Positions 27,694-35,720 of a DNA stretch of 64,000 nucleotides are shown here, in pieces (the stretch's first letter is position 1; each line of letters begins with the position of its first letter). The DNA lies in NCBI GenBank assembly GCA_965223435.1, contig CBDCWQ010000023.1, positions 682,001-746,000 of the forward strand, written 5' to 3'. The notes under the pieces were generated by a model that worked only from the letters and a program-made list of their open reading frames with translations, was not told the DNA's origin and searched no databases. A program made the position numbers and the translations under genes. This DNA is from CBDCWQ01 sp965223435 (GTDB lineage Bacteria > Myxococcota > Kuafuiibacteriia > Kuafuiibacteriales > Kuafuiibacteriaceae).

Positions 27694-29586
27694 GTGTCGG
27701 ACGCGAAGCGGGCTTTCACGGTTGATGTGGCCGGCCTTTTTGAGGCTCTGACCGAGCAGTTCCCGGAACCCCTCCTTTGTGTGCGTGAGTTGGTGCAAAA
27801 CGCTGCCGACGCCGAGTCGTCCCGGATCGAGGTCGATGTTGCGTACGACGCTTCCCGCCGACTGATGCGGATTTCGGTGCGCGACGATGGCCGCGGCATG
27901 AACGAGGACGAGGTTCAGGGTTACCTGACCATTGGCTTTTCTCAAAAGGACGCTTCCCGCCACCGGGGCCGTTTCGGGATGGGCAAGCTTTCCCCGTACG
28001 CCCTTCGCATTGTGCGCATGACGGTCGAGACCTCCGACGGGCACGAGACCCACCGTCTTACGTTTCAAAGCGATGGCTCGGGGACCATGGCGCGCCTGGG
28101 GCCGAGGCCCCGGGGTACTGTGGTTTGGGTTTATAAAGAAACCACCAGAGAAGAAGCGGAAGACATCGCGGAGCGGATCTTCACCTTGGTCAGCGACAAC
28201 TGCGGCTCGCTGGCCATTCCGCTTTTCGTGAATGGTACCCAGGTCAACCGTGACGTCGCGCTCCCCAGCCACTATTCGGTGTCCTTCAGTGCGCCTGCGG
28301 GCACCGGCGTCCTGGGTGTTACCCTTGAGCCGACCCACGTGTTGATGGGTGGGGGGATCGTTCTTGAAACCGATGCCCCTCTCCTTGGGGCTGAGGTTTC
28401 GTACATTCTCGACTCCCCGCGTTTGGCGCCCACCCTTTCGCGCAATGCGGTTCGTAGAGACCAGGCTTTTGATGCGCTCCTTCGGGCCGCCCGGCAAGAG
28501 ATGCCCAACTTGACCGCTCGCGTGGCGCGCGAGCTGCGGGTCCGCACCGACCGGCTTCGCCAAGAGGGGACCCCGGTCGAACGGGGGCTCGAGGCCCAGG
28601 ATCGACCGGCGCTTGAGTGGTTGCGTTTGCTGCTCCTCGAATCCGAAGACGAAGTGCCCGATCCGGTCGTCCGAGACGCGCCCGTGCTGGAAACCGCGGA
28701 CGGTGATTTGGTGTCGGCCAACGAGGTGGTGGAGGTCATTCGCCGTGAGGGGCGGGTGCCCATCTCACGTGTCCCTCGCCCACGCGACGAGATCAGCGCG
28801 TATGCCGACCGCGGGGTTCCGGTGCTCTTGCTGTACCGCGATCTCGAAGATTTTCTCGAGCGGCAGTCCATCGAGACCTTGGAGATCGATGGTCTCGACG
28901 ATGGCATCGAAGTTTCGCAGGGCGCCTGGGGCAAGGGTGAAAAAGCGCTGGCCACGCCTTTGCCCAAAACCTCTAGGCCCACAGTTTTTGCGCCCGCGTT
29001 TTTAGGGGCCGCGGCGGCGGTTGCGGTGCTTGTTTGTTTTTTTGTATGGGGTCCCTCCTCGCCACAGTCGTCGATGCCGGGTGTGCCGGTGGTGGCACAG
29101 ACCGTCCCTCGCGCGGTCCAGCCCGAGCGGTCGTGGCAGGCTGAGCTTTCCGAAGGCACCGCGAGTGCCCACGTTGTTGCGCTTCCGGTGCCGAGCGGCC
29201 AGGGCAATGGGTTTTGCGGTGACGCTGGCGGTGATTGTGGCGGTCTTGTCGGCCGCGCTGGGCTTGGCCATGATTTATGTGACCCTGTTGCCGCGCCCTC
29301 GTTCGACGGCGAGTTGGCTGAGGGCCGAGGCCGGCGCCCCGTTGACGGTCGGCGAAACCAGGCGCAGGCGTTTCAATGTTTTGAGCCGGGCGCTTTTGCA
29401 TCCCATCGACTTTTTGGTTGCGCGGGGTTGGTCCTCGCGCGCGGCGGGCGCGAAACCGCTGGTGCACCCCGGAAAAATCCAGGGCTATCGCGAGTTGGCG
29501 CCAGAGGCTCCGATTCGCTCCGGCGCGCGACTGGATCTCGACCGCGTCCGCATCGGCTTTGTCGATTTGGTTTCTCAGGCTGGTGA
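27694..29586 (+). CDS. HSP90-like GHKL ATPase, first module (first segment of a frame-broken gene)
   Basis: GTG start. The N-terminal 300 residues form an HSP90/GHKL ATP-binding domain: N-box RELVQNAADA (Glu32, Asn36), G1 box DDGRGM (64-69), ATP-lid GRFGMGKLS (92-100), then the HSP90 middle-domain signature LAPTLSRNAVRRD. A C-terminal helix AAAAVAVLVCFFVWG (about 430-450) is a transmembrane segment. Sense ends near 29204: beyond it the frame is Gly/Arg/Ala-rich with no recognisable protein and stops at 29586, while the plus-two frame continues with a second transmembrane helix. Deleting one G of 29202-29204 joins them as GQAMGFAV. It is therefore probably the first third of a protein of about 1,370 residues. 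Confidence 0.75.
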   Translation: MSDAKRAFTVDVAGLFEALTEQFPEPLLCVRELVQNAADAESSRIEVDVAYDASRRLMRISVRDDGRGMNEDEVQGYLTIGFSQKDASRHRGRFGMGKLSPYALRIVRMTVETSDGHETHRLTFQSDGSGTMARLGPRPRGTVVWVYKETTREEAEDIAERIFTLVSDNCGSLAIPLFVNGTQVNRDVALPSHYSVSFSAPAGTGVLGVTLEPTHVLMGGGIVLETDAPLLGAEVSYILDSPRLAPTLSRNAVRRDQAFDALLRAARQEMPNLTARVARELRVRTDRLRQEGTPVERGLEAQDRPALEWLRLLLLESEDEVPDPVVRDAPVLETADGDLVSANEVVEVIRREGRVPISRVPRPRDEISAYADRGVPVLLLYRDLEDFLERQSIETLEIDGLDDGIEVSQGAWGKGEKALATPLPKTSRPTVFAPAFLGAAAAVAVLVCFFVWGPSSPQSSMPGVPVVAQTVPRAVQPERSWQAELSEGTASAHVVALPVPSGQGNGFCGDAGGDCGGLVGRAGLGHDLCDPVAAPSFDGELAEGRGRRPVDGRRNQAQAFQCFEPGAFASHRLFGCAGLVLARGGRETAGAPRKNPGLSRVGARGSDSLRRATGSRPRPHRLCRFGFSGW

Positions 29587-30934
29587 CCCACACGACGGTC
29601 GAATCCTGATTCGGCGGCAGGATCGGGTGCTTCTCAACCGCAACCATCCGACCGTGGGCGATCTGATTTGCATCGCCGAGCGCGATCGGCGGCGGGCGCA
29701 CCTGCTCTTGGATGTTCTTTTGGCTACAGACCCGGAACTGGCCCGCGGGACGGGACCCCCGGCAGGTCGAATGGGATTTGTTGGGCCGCGCGGAGTTGAG
29801 CCTCAGAGGCCACAAACATTGAGTTCCCGGGCCGACACGGGTGACGACGGGACTTTGGAAGAAGACCTCAGCGGTGGGGCCTCAGCGCCCGAGCAGCGCG
29901 GCGCTGAGGCGTCCAAAGGACCCGCTTCCGTCGACGATGGGCCCGCGGAAGAGTTCGAAACCTTGTGCCTGCACGGGAGTCAAGGGAAGGGTGTTTCATC
30001 GCCCCCCACCCGGCGGCCCCTGTATCGCGCAGACCCGGACCGGGTTTTACGGGTGTTGTCTGCCAACCAGTTTGAAGATGCGTTTTTGGCCTTTCGTGAG
30101 GTGTACGCCAACGCGCTCGATGCGGTTCGGGGTCGCAGCGACCCCAAGATCCAGGTCAGAGTCGCGGCAGACCGGGTGGTTTTTGAGGACAATGGGGCGG
30201 GGCTCGACGAGTCGGGCCTAGAAGCGCTGACCACCCTCGGGGCGTCCACCCGCCGGGACGATGAAGCCATTGGGCGTTTTGGGATCGGTTTTGCCGCGAT
30301 CTTCGATCCGTCTCTTGGGGTTTCCCGGGTTGATTTTGTCGCCACCCGACCGGGACATGAGCCGGTTCGGGTTCGTTTTACCCCTGACGTGAGCGGCGGG
30401 GTGTCCATTTCGATGACCACTGCGCCGGCGCCCAAGTTGGGCGGGAGCCGGGTCGAGATCTGCTTTGACTCCGTGCGCGCGCCCGCCGACCGGGTCGCCC
30501 GGGCCATCGAAGTCCTGGACACCCACGCGGCCTATTCGGGTGTGCACACCGAAGTGAATGGTCGCCTGCTGGGAAAGGATTTTTCCGACTACATCCGCGC
30601 GGAGCTCAAAAACGGCGATTGGAGCCATGTGGAGCGCTCGTTGGTTGTGGCGACAGCGGTTCGGGGTGCGGTGGGGGTTGCGGCCATCGATCCTTCACGC
30701 TCGCAGTCGGTGTTTCGGGCTTACCAGCGAGGCCTGTTTGTGAGCGAGATTCCCTTGGCGCGGGTCCACGGGCGGCCGTGGCCGCGAGGTGTGTTTGGCG
30801 CAGTGCACGCCGAGGGCCTCGACTTGGTGGCGAGCCGGAAACGCCTTTGTCGAAAACGAAAACTTCGAGCGCTTCCAAGAGGAGCTACGAAGGCTTGCCC
30901 AAGAGGCCGCGTATCGCGTGGTTCGCAATTTTGA
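29207..30934 (+). CDS. HSP90-like protein, middle segment: TM helix, degenerate peptidase-like domain, second GHKL ATPase
   Basis: From the ATG at 29207 the protein begins GFAVTLAVIVAVLSAALGLA, a transmembrane helix. Next comes a segment (about 29540-29745: RIGFVDLVSQAGD, RVLLNRNHPTVGDL, LLLDVLLATDPELA) that parallels the zinc-peptidase-like end of the last segment but lacks HExxH. After an acidic linker a second GHKL ATPase follows: REVYANALDAVRG, EDNGAGLDE, GRFGIGFAA. The reading stays sensible through LDLVASR at about 30838, then becomes Arg/Lys-rich and stops at 30934. Deleting one A of 30839-30841 gives LVASRNAFVENENF, the HSP90-type signature. Independent translation from 29207 is possible, but AGGG sits only two bases away. 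Confidence 0.68.
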   Translation: MGFAVTLAVIVAVLSAALGLAMIYVTLLPRPRSTASWLRAEAGAPLTVGETRRRRFNVLSRALLHPIDFLVARGWSSRAAGAKPLVHPGKIQGYRELAPEAPIRSGARLDLDRVRIGFVDLVSQAGDPHDGRILIRRQDRVLLNRNHPTVGDLICIAERDRRRAHLLLDVLLATDPELARGTGPPAGRMGFVGPRGVEPQRPQTLSSRADTGDDGTLEEDLSGGASAPEQRGAEASKGPASVDDGPAEEFETLCLHGSQGKGVSSPPTRRPLYRADPDRVLRVLSANQFEDAFLAFREVYANALDAVRGRSDPKIQVRVAADRVVFEDNGAGLDESGLEALTTLGASTRRDDEAIGRFGIGFAAIFDPSLGVSRVDFVATRPGHEPVRVRFTPDVSGGVSISMTTAPAPKLGGSRVEICFDSVRAPADRVARAIEVLDTHAAYSGVHTEVNGRLLGKDFSDYIRAELKNGDWSHVERSLVVATAVRGAVGVAAIDPSRSQSVFRAYQRGLFVSEIPLARVHGRPWPRGVFGAVHAEGLDLVASRKRLCRKRKLRALPRGATKACPRGRVSRGSQF

Positions 30935-31802
30935 GTCCACCGGCGACGCCTACGCCCGCATCGTTCTTCTGGACGCGCTGCGCCGCGGTCTTCGCAGCGG
31001 AACCCCCGAAAGTCTCCTCGCTGAATCGGACGACCTGTTCTCGAGCGCGGTGGTGCGCTCGCCGCTTTTTCGGGCTTGGGCCAGCCGCAAGACCTATTCT
31101 TTCGAAGAGCTGGTGGCCCTCAAGGCTGCCGATAGGTTCCGGGCCCTTTCGTATCGGCCGGCGTGGCGTCGCAAGGACCAAGATCCGATCATTCGGGCCG
31201 ACGACTCCATCGAGCGGGATATCTTCCGAAAGCTTTCCGGAATGCGCGAGATGCCGGCTGCGGCGCGCGCCGAGGATATCGCGGGCCCCTCGTTGATCTC
31301 TCGGCTGAGAGATCGACTGATGTCGGGGCCGCGCGCGGAGTACTCGCTCTTTCAGCGCCACATTGACGCGCAGTCGGTGAACCCCGCAACGAGGCGGATC
31401 ATTGAAGCGATGACCCGGTTTTTGGCCAGCGAGGAGGTCTCGGAGTCGTTGGCTCGATTGCTTCCAGGCCCCTTGCCGAGGCTTGGTTACGGTTGTTCGC
31501 GCAATGCGTTTGGACCCGTGGCGGCTTATCGGCTGGGCGAGGTTCGTTTCAACACCGCCCATCGGGCTTTGCGCCGGCTCTCCAAGCGTGGTGACCCTGA
31601 GCTTTCGGCCCGGGTCTTGCTGCCGGTGTTGGCCCACGAATTGGCGCACATGTGCCATGAGCTCCACGACCTTGATTTTTACCGCACGAGTCGCGCCATT
31701 CTTCGCGCCCTGGCGGGGGCGGCAGCCAAGATCGACGCGCGGAGTCTTCGCGAGACCCCAGACTGGGGCGCGCTTCCTGCGCCTGAAGACCTCGGGCCCT
31801 GA
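30840..31802 (+). CDS. HSP90-like protein, last segment with HExxH metallopeptidase-like end
   Basis: The frame is open from 30789 but makes sense from 30840: NAFVENENFERFQEELRR continues the second ATPase module. About 200 helical residues follow, then RLGYGCSRNAFG and the motif HELAH (31635-31649) followed by MCHELHDLDFY, as in zinc metallopeptidase-like domains attached to some bacterial HSP90-like ATPases. The HExxH is intact in this second module and absent from the first. Stop TGA at 31800-31802, 98 bases before nuoG. It is probably not a separate gene but the C-terminal third of the protein beginning at 27694. Its substrate and partner are unknown. Confidence 0.68.
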   Translation, partial: NAFVENENFERFQEELRRLAQEAAYRVVRNFESTGDAYARIVLLDALRRGLRSGTPESLLAESDDLFSSAVVRSPLFRAWASRKTYSFEELVALKAADRFRALSYRPAWRRKDQDPIIRADDSIERDIFRKLSGMREMPAAARAEDIAGPSLISRLRDRLMSGPRAEYSLFQRHIDAQSVNPATRRIIEAMTRFLASEEVSESLARLLPGPLPRLGYGCSRNAFGPVAAYRLGEVRFNTAHRALRRLSKRGDPELSARVLLPVLAHELAHMCHELHDLDFYRTSRAILRALAGAAAKIDARSLRETPDWGALPAPEDLGP

Positions 31803-31900
31803 GGATTCGGGCAGGCGCTCGCATAAACCCTGAGTCCTCGACAATGGAGTCCAGGCCGTGCTTGCGGTTCTGGCTCTTTTGAGGCCAGTTTGACCGGCAG

Positions 31901-33535
31901 ATGCCGAGCGTCAACATTGACGGGAAGGATTTCGCGTTCGAACCGGGAAAGACCATCATCCAGGTGGCCCTCGAACAGGGGATCGAGATCCCCCACTATT
32001 GCTGGCACCCGCGGCTTTCGGTCGCGGCCAACTGCCGGATGTGTCTGGTCGAAGTCGAAAAAGCGCCCAAACTTCTTCCGGCGTGCGAAGTCCCCTGTCG
32101 CGACAACATGGTGGTGAAGACCGCCAGCGACAAGGTGCTTGAGGCCCGCGGGGCGGTGATGGAGTTTATGCTCATCAACCATCCCATCGATTGCCCGATC
32201 TGTGACCAGGCAGGCGAGTGCAAGCTCCAAGACTACTATATGGCCCACGACCAAACCGGGACGCGGTTCTCTGAGGTCAAAGTTCCGAAACGAAAAACGG
32301 TGCGGCTCGGCCCCACGGTGGTGCTCGACGAGGAACGTTGTATCAACTGCACCCGCTGCGTGCGCTTCATGACCGAGGTGGCGAAGAATCCCCAGCTCGG
32401 TCAGTTCGACCGAGGCGATCGCGCGGTGATCGGCGTATTTCCGGGCCAGGCGCTCGACGACCCATACAGTGGCAACGTGATAGACATTTGTCCGGTCGGC
32501 GCGCTGACCAGCCGTGACTTTCGGTTTAAGGTAAGAAGCTGGTTCTTGAAGTCCGCAGACAGTGTATGCCCCGGTTGCGCCCGCGGCTGCAGCACCGTTG
32601 TGAATCACCACGAGAACAAGATTTATCGGCTCAAACCGCGCGACAATGAGTACATCAACCAAGGTTGGATGTGCGACGAAGGTCGCCTCACTTACCGCGA
32701 GGTCCATGACCAAGAGAGCCAGGTCTTGGTGCCCCACGTGCGGAGCAAGGAGGGCGTGCACGTCCCGGTGAGCTGGGAGGACGCAAAACTCCGTCTGGCC
32801 GAACTTCTGGGACCCTATTCCGACGGAACTGAGGGGACCCTCGGCCTGGTGTTGTCGGCACAACTCACCACCGAAGGCGTGACCGCCTTTGTTGAATTGG
32901 CTGAGCAAGTCCTGCAGGTCGATACCTACGCGATTTTGGGGAGGCCCGACGGTGGGGGCGATGATTTTCTCCGAGTCGAGGACCAAAACCCCAACCGTGC
33001 GGGCGCCGAGCTGGTGCTGGAGGGGTATTCGATTTTCGATGAAGGCGCCCAGCTTTTGAGGCGTGGCCTCGAAAACGGAAGCGTGAAGACTCTGCTCATG
33101 GTGGGGGGGCATCACCCGGATCCAGATGAGCAATGGCTGGGCTTGTTGAAGGAAGCTACGGTCGTGGCGTTGTGCTCCCGCTGGGAGGACAGCGCCAAAG
33201 AGGCCGACCTGGTTTTGCCCCTTGCCAGTTACGCGGAACAGGATGGAAGCTTCGTGAACGTCGAAGGACGCATGCAGCGCCTCCATCGGGCCCTCAAGCC
33301 CATGGGGGAACGCAAAACCGAAGTGGAAGCCACAGTCTTGATTGCTGAGACGTTGCGTCCCGACCACGACTGGCAGATCACCGACTGGACCGCGGCCTTT
33401 CGCGCTCTGAAAAAACACACCAACCTTCTGAGGCATGTCGAACCCGAGGCCCTCGGTCCTTGGGGCGTGATGCTCGATGCCGAGGAGCCCATCGACACCG
33501 CCCCTGCCGTCTTGGAAGAACGGGCTGCGGGCTGA
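31901..33535 (+). CDS. nuoG: NADH-quinone oxidoreductase subunit G (short form)
   Basis: 544 residues. The N-terminus holds the 2Fe-2S ferredoxin fold with Cys in HYCWHP, CRMC and ACEVPC, then the His-coordinated cluster region HPIDCPICDQAGEC, a CINCTRCVRF...CPVGAL 4Fe-4S site, and CPGCARGCSTV of the fourth cluster region (about residues 230-240). The molybdopterin-oxidoreductase-like part is reduced, so the protein is shorter than the 700-900 residues usual in Escherichia coli-type NuoG; short forms are known in other phyla. It is the peripheral-arm electron wire of complex I. It is followed by nuoH 15 bases on. nuoEF are not upstream, where the HSP90-like gene lies instead. The start lacks a strong ribosome site. 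Confidence 0.95.
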   Translation: MPSVNIDGKDFAFEPGKTIIQVALEQGIEIPHYCWHPRLSVAANCRMCLVEVEKAPKLLPACEVPCRDNMVVKTASDKVLEARGAVMEFMLINHPIDCPICDQAGECKLQDYYMAHDQTGTRFSEVKVPKRKTVRLGPTVVLDEERCINCTRCVRFMTEVAKNPQLGQFDRGDRAVIGVFPGQALDDPYSGNVIDICPVGALTSRDFRFKVRSWFLKSADSVCPGCARGCSTVVNHHENKIYRLKPRDNEYINQGWMCDEGRLTYREVHDQESQVLVPHVRSKEGVHVPVSWEDAKLRLAELLGPYSDGTEGTLGLVLSAQLTTEGVTAFVELAEQVLQVDTYAILGRPDGGGDDFLRVEDQNPNRAGAELVLEGYSIFDEGAQLLRRGLENGSVKTLLMVGGHHPDPDEQWLGLLKEATVVALCSRWEDSAKEADLVLPLASYAEQDGSFVNVEGRMQRLHRALKPMGERKTEVEATVLIAETLRPDHDWQITDWTAAFRALKKHTNLLRHVEPEALGPWGVMLDAEEPIDTAPAVLEERAAG

Positions 33536-33550
33536 GGTACAGGTTCGGCC

Positions 33551-34654
33551 ATGGAACCCTACATCCCCTATATCTGGGACTTGATGTGCATCGGCGTGAT
33601 GTTTGCCGTTTCGGTGGGGCTCGCCGGCCCGCTGACGTGGCTGGAGCGTCGCCAATCCGCCATGATCCAAGACCGCATCGGCCCCAATCGCGCTTCCCTC
33701 AACCTTTTTGGCCGAGAGTTTCGGGTGTTTGGCCTCCTGCACCCCATCGCCGATGTCATCAAGCTCATCACCAAAGAGGACTCCATCAACGCCCACGTCG
33801 ATCGCTTCTTATACAACCTGGCGCCGGTGGTTGCCCTGGTGCCGGGTTTGGTCACTTTCGCGGTCATTCCGTTCGGCCCGGATATCTTGTGGGAGGGCAA
33901 GCGTTATGCGCTTCAGGTGGCTCGGCTTGACGCGGGCATTCTGTACATCATGGCGGTGAGTTCCTTGGCCGTGTTCGGGGTGACGCTGGCGGGCTACGCT
34001 TCGGCGAGCAAGTTTGCGATGTTGGGTGGGCTCCGGGCTTCCGCCCAAATGATCTCCTACGAGGTGACCATGGGGCTCTCTATTATGGGCCTGGTCGTGA
34101 TCTTTGGGACCCTCGAGCCCTCCGAGATGGTGGTTCAGCAAGGCGGTTTGATCGGAGGGTGGCTTCCGAACTGGGGCATTTTCCTCCAGCCGGTTGCGTT
34201 TGTGGTCTTTTTCACCGCAGCCATCGCCGAGAACAAGCGCATCCCCTTCGATTTGGCCGAGGGCGAGTCCGAGATCGTGGGCTATTTTGTGGAGTACTCC
34301 GGGATGAAATTCGGCATGTTCTACATGGCGGAGTACATTGAGGTGATTGTGATTTCGGGCATCATCACCACCTTGTTTTTTGGTGGTTGGCAGGTGCCCT
34401 ACCTGGCCGACTGGGGTTTTCGACTGCCTGGCGGTTTTGTGTATGAGCTTAGCCAGTGGGTCGTGGTGCCTTTGCGGATGGGCGCTTTTGTCTTCAAGCT
34501 GCTTTTTTTCTGTTGGTTTCAGCTCATGATTCGCTGGACGCTGCCGCGTTTTCGGTACGACCAAGTCATGACGTTGGGCTGGCGGAAGCTCCTTCCCATT
34601 TCACTTTTGAACCTATTGGTGACCGCGTTTGTGGTTTTGTGGCTGGAGGGTTGA
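33551..34654 (+). CDS. nuoH: NADH-quinone oxidoreductase subunit H
   Basis: 367 residues with about eight hydrophobic helices. Family motifs include LTWLERRQSAMIQDRIGPNRA near the N-terminus, DVIKLITKED, RASAQMISYEV and the acidic-loop sequence NKRIPFDLAEGESEIVGYF...EYSGM that lines the quinone chamber. It is the membrane subunit that joins the peripheral and membrane arms and forms the quinone site. It is 15 bases after nuoG and four before nuoI, so the three are surely one transcript. Confidence 0.98.
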   Translation: MEPYIPYIWDLMCIGVMFAVSVGLAGPLTWLERRQSAMIQDRIGPNRASLNLFGREFRVFGLLHPIADVIKLITKEDSINAHVDRFLYNLAPVVALVPGLVTFAVIPFGPDILWEGKRYALQVARLDAGILYIMAVSSLAVFGVTLAGYASASKFAMLGGLRASAQMISYEVTMGLSIMGLVVIFGTLEPSEMVVQQGGLIGGWLPNWGIFLQPVAFVVFFTAAIAENKRIPFDLAEGESEIVGYFVEYSGMKFGMFYMAEYIEVIVISGIITTLFFGGWQVPYLADWGFRLPGGFVYELSQWVVVPLRMGAFVFKLLFFCWFQLMIRWTLPRFRYDQVMTLGWRKLLPISLLNLLVTAFVVLWLEG

Positions 34655-34658
34655 AGGC

Positions 34659-35291
34659 ATGGACAAAGTAAAAAACAAGCCTCGAGGCCAGGTGTCCATC
34701 CGAAAGGTCGCCCGAGAGATGAGCGTTGGCGACCGCCTGTACGTTCCGGCGTTGGCCTCCGGGTTGGGGGCCACCGTACGGCATCTGTTCACCAATTTGT
34801 TCGGACGCGAAAAGTACACCCAGACGGTTCAGTACCCCGATGCGAAGGTCGATTACCCTGAGCGCTTTCGCGGCATGCATCGGCTTGTCCCGCGTGAGGA
34901 TGGCACCACCCGATGCGTGGCTTGTTTCATGTGCCAGACGGCGTGTCCCGCCCGCTGCATTCACATCGAGGCCGGAGAAAGTCCGGACGAAAGCATCGAG
35001 AAGTTCCCCGTCGTGTTCGAGATCGATGAGCTACGCTGCGTGGTGTGCGGCCTATGCGTGGAGGCGTGCCCCTGTGATGCCATCCGAATGGACACCGGCA
35101 TCCACCCGCAGCCGGTGTACAGTCGCGACGATGCCGATTTTGGCAAAGCCGATCTGCTCAAGATTCTAGGCCGCGACGAAACCGAGAGCCGGCGATCCTC
35201 CGTGCGTTCTCCTGCCTCGGCCGCTGGACGCGGTCGGGTGGATCGTTCAGACGGCGATGGTGGTGCCGGTGGTGCTTCCGGAGGCTACTGA
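34659..35291 (+). CDS. nuoI: NADH-quinone oxidoreductase subunit I (2 x 4Fe-4S)
   Basis: I choose the ATG at 34659, preceded by GAAGG; an in-frame start 30 bases upstream would overlap nuoH. The product is 210 residues. Two ferredoxin motifs, CVACFMCQTACPARC and CVVCGLCVEACPCDAI, carry clusters N6a and N6b, which pass electrons to N2 near the quinone. The C-terminal tail (from about residue 175) is Gly/Ser/Arg/Asp-rich and unlike the family, so it is probably disordered. nuoJ, expected next, is absent: the following gene is convergent. The membrane-arm genes nuoMN reappear at 45.9 kb. Confidence 0.96.
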   Translation: MDKVKNKPRGQVSIRKVAREMSVGDRLYVPALASGLGATVRHLFTNLFGREKYTQTVQYPDAKVDYPERFRGMHRLVPREDGTTRCVACFMCQTACPARCIHIEAGESPDESIEKFPVVFEIDELRCVVCGLCVEACPCDAIRMDTGIHPQPVYSRDDADFGKADLLKILGRDETESRRSSVRSPASAAGRGRVDRSDGDGGAGGASGGY

Positions 35292-35359
35292 GAACCTTTT
35301 CTGCACCCGAGCGGTCTCACTGACCAAAGAGAGCGCGACCAGACAGCCGCTCCGCCTGT

Positions 35360-35635
35360 TCACGGAACAGGGTCGAGGTGAATCTGGTGACATCCCGCCA
35401 GCTTGCCCTGAACGCGCACGACCGGATAGTCGCTTGAACCGGTGCCGGGACTGGCGTAGTGCGCCACGAAGGCTCTGGTCCCTTTTTCGATGATGCCCTC
35501 TCCAAGGTACTCGTCTCCGTCCTGAAGGACGAGCGCCATATGCGTGTAACCCTGAGCGTTTCGGGGAACATTGGGTGAGAGCACGCACCGCTTGTTGAAA
35601 CTTACCTTTTGCCCGGGCGCGAACTGAGGCCTCAT
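35360..35635 (-). CDS. small hypothetical protein
   Basis: 91 residues, ATG at 35635. I do not recognise the family. Codon third positions are GC-rich like those of the neighbours, and the sequence (GQKVSFNKRCVLSPNVPRN, GYTHMALVLQDGDEYLGEG, then SDYPVVRVQGKLAGCHQIHL) looks like a compact SH3-like beta fold with no hydrophobic segment, so it would be cytoplasmic. It is convergent with nuoI and on the same strand as the dehydrogenase upstream. The ribosome site is weak, which lowers confidence. Confidence 0.55.
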   Translation of the reverse strand: MRPQFAPGQKVSFNKRCVLSPNVPRNAQGYTHMALVLQDGDEYLGEGIIEKGTRAFVAHYASPGTGSSDYPVVRVQGKLAGCHQIHLDPVP

Positions 35636-35720
35636 GATCGGCTGCTTTCTTAGGACGGGTGGGCGCCGATGTCCAATGTTCGCGCATTTCGGGGGCCTCC
35701 GCCTGAGCTCCGGTTTCTCC

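Noticed and set aside
31679..33796. Minus-strand open frame of about 700 codons opposite nuoG
   Set aside because: nuoG is certain from its iron-sulfur motifs; the opposite frame has no family features and mirrors its codon bias.
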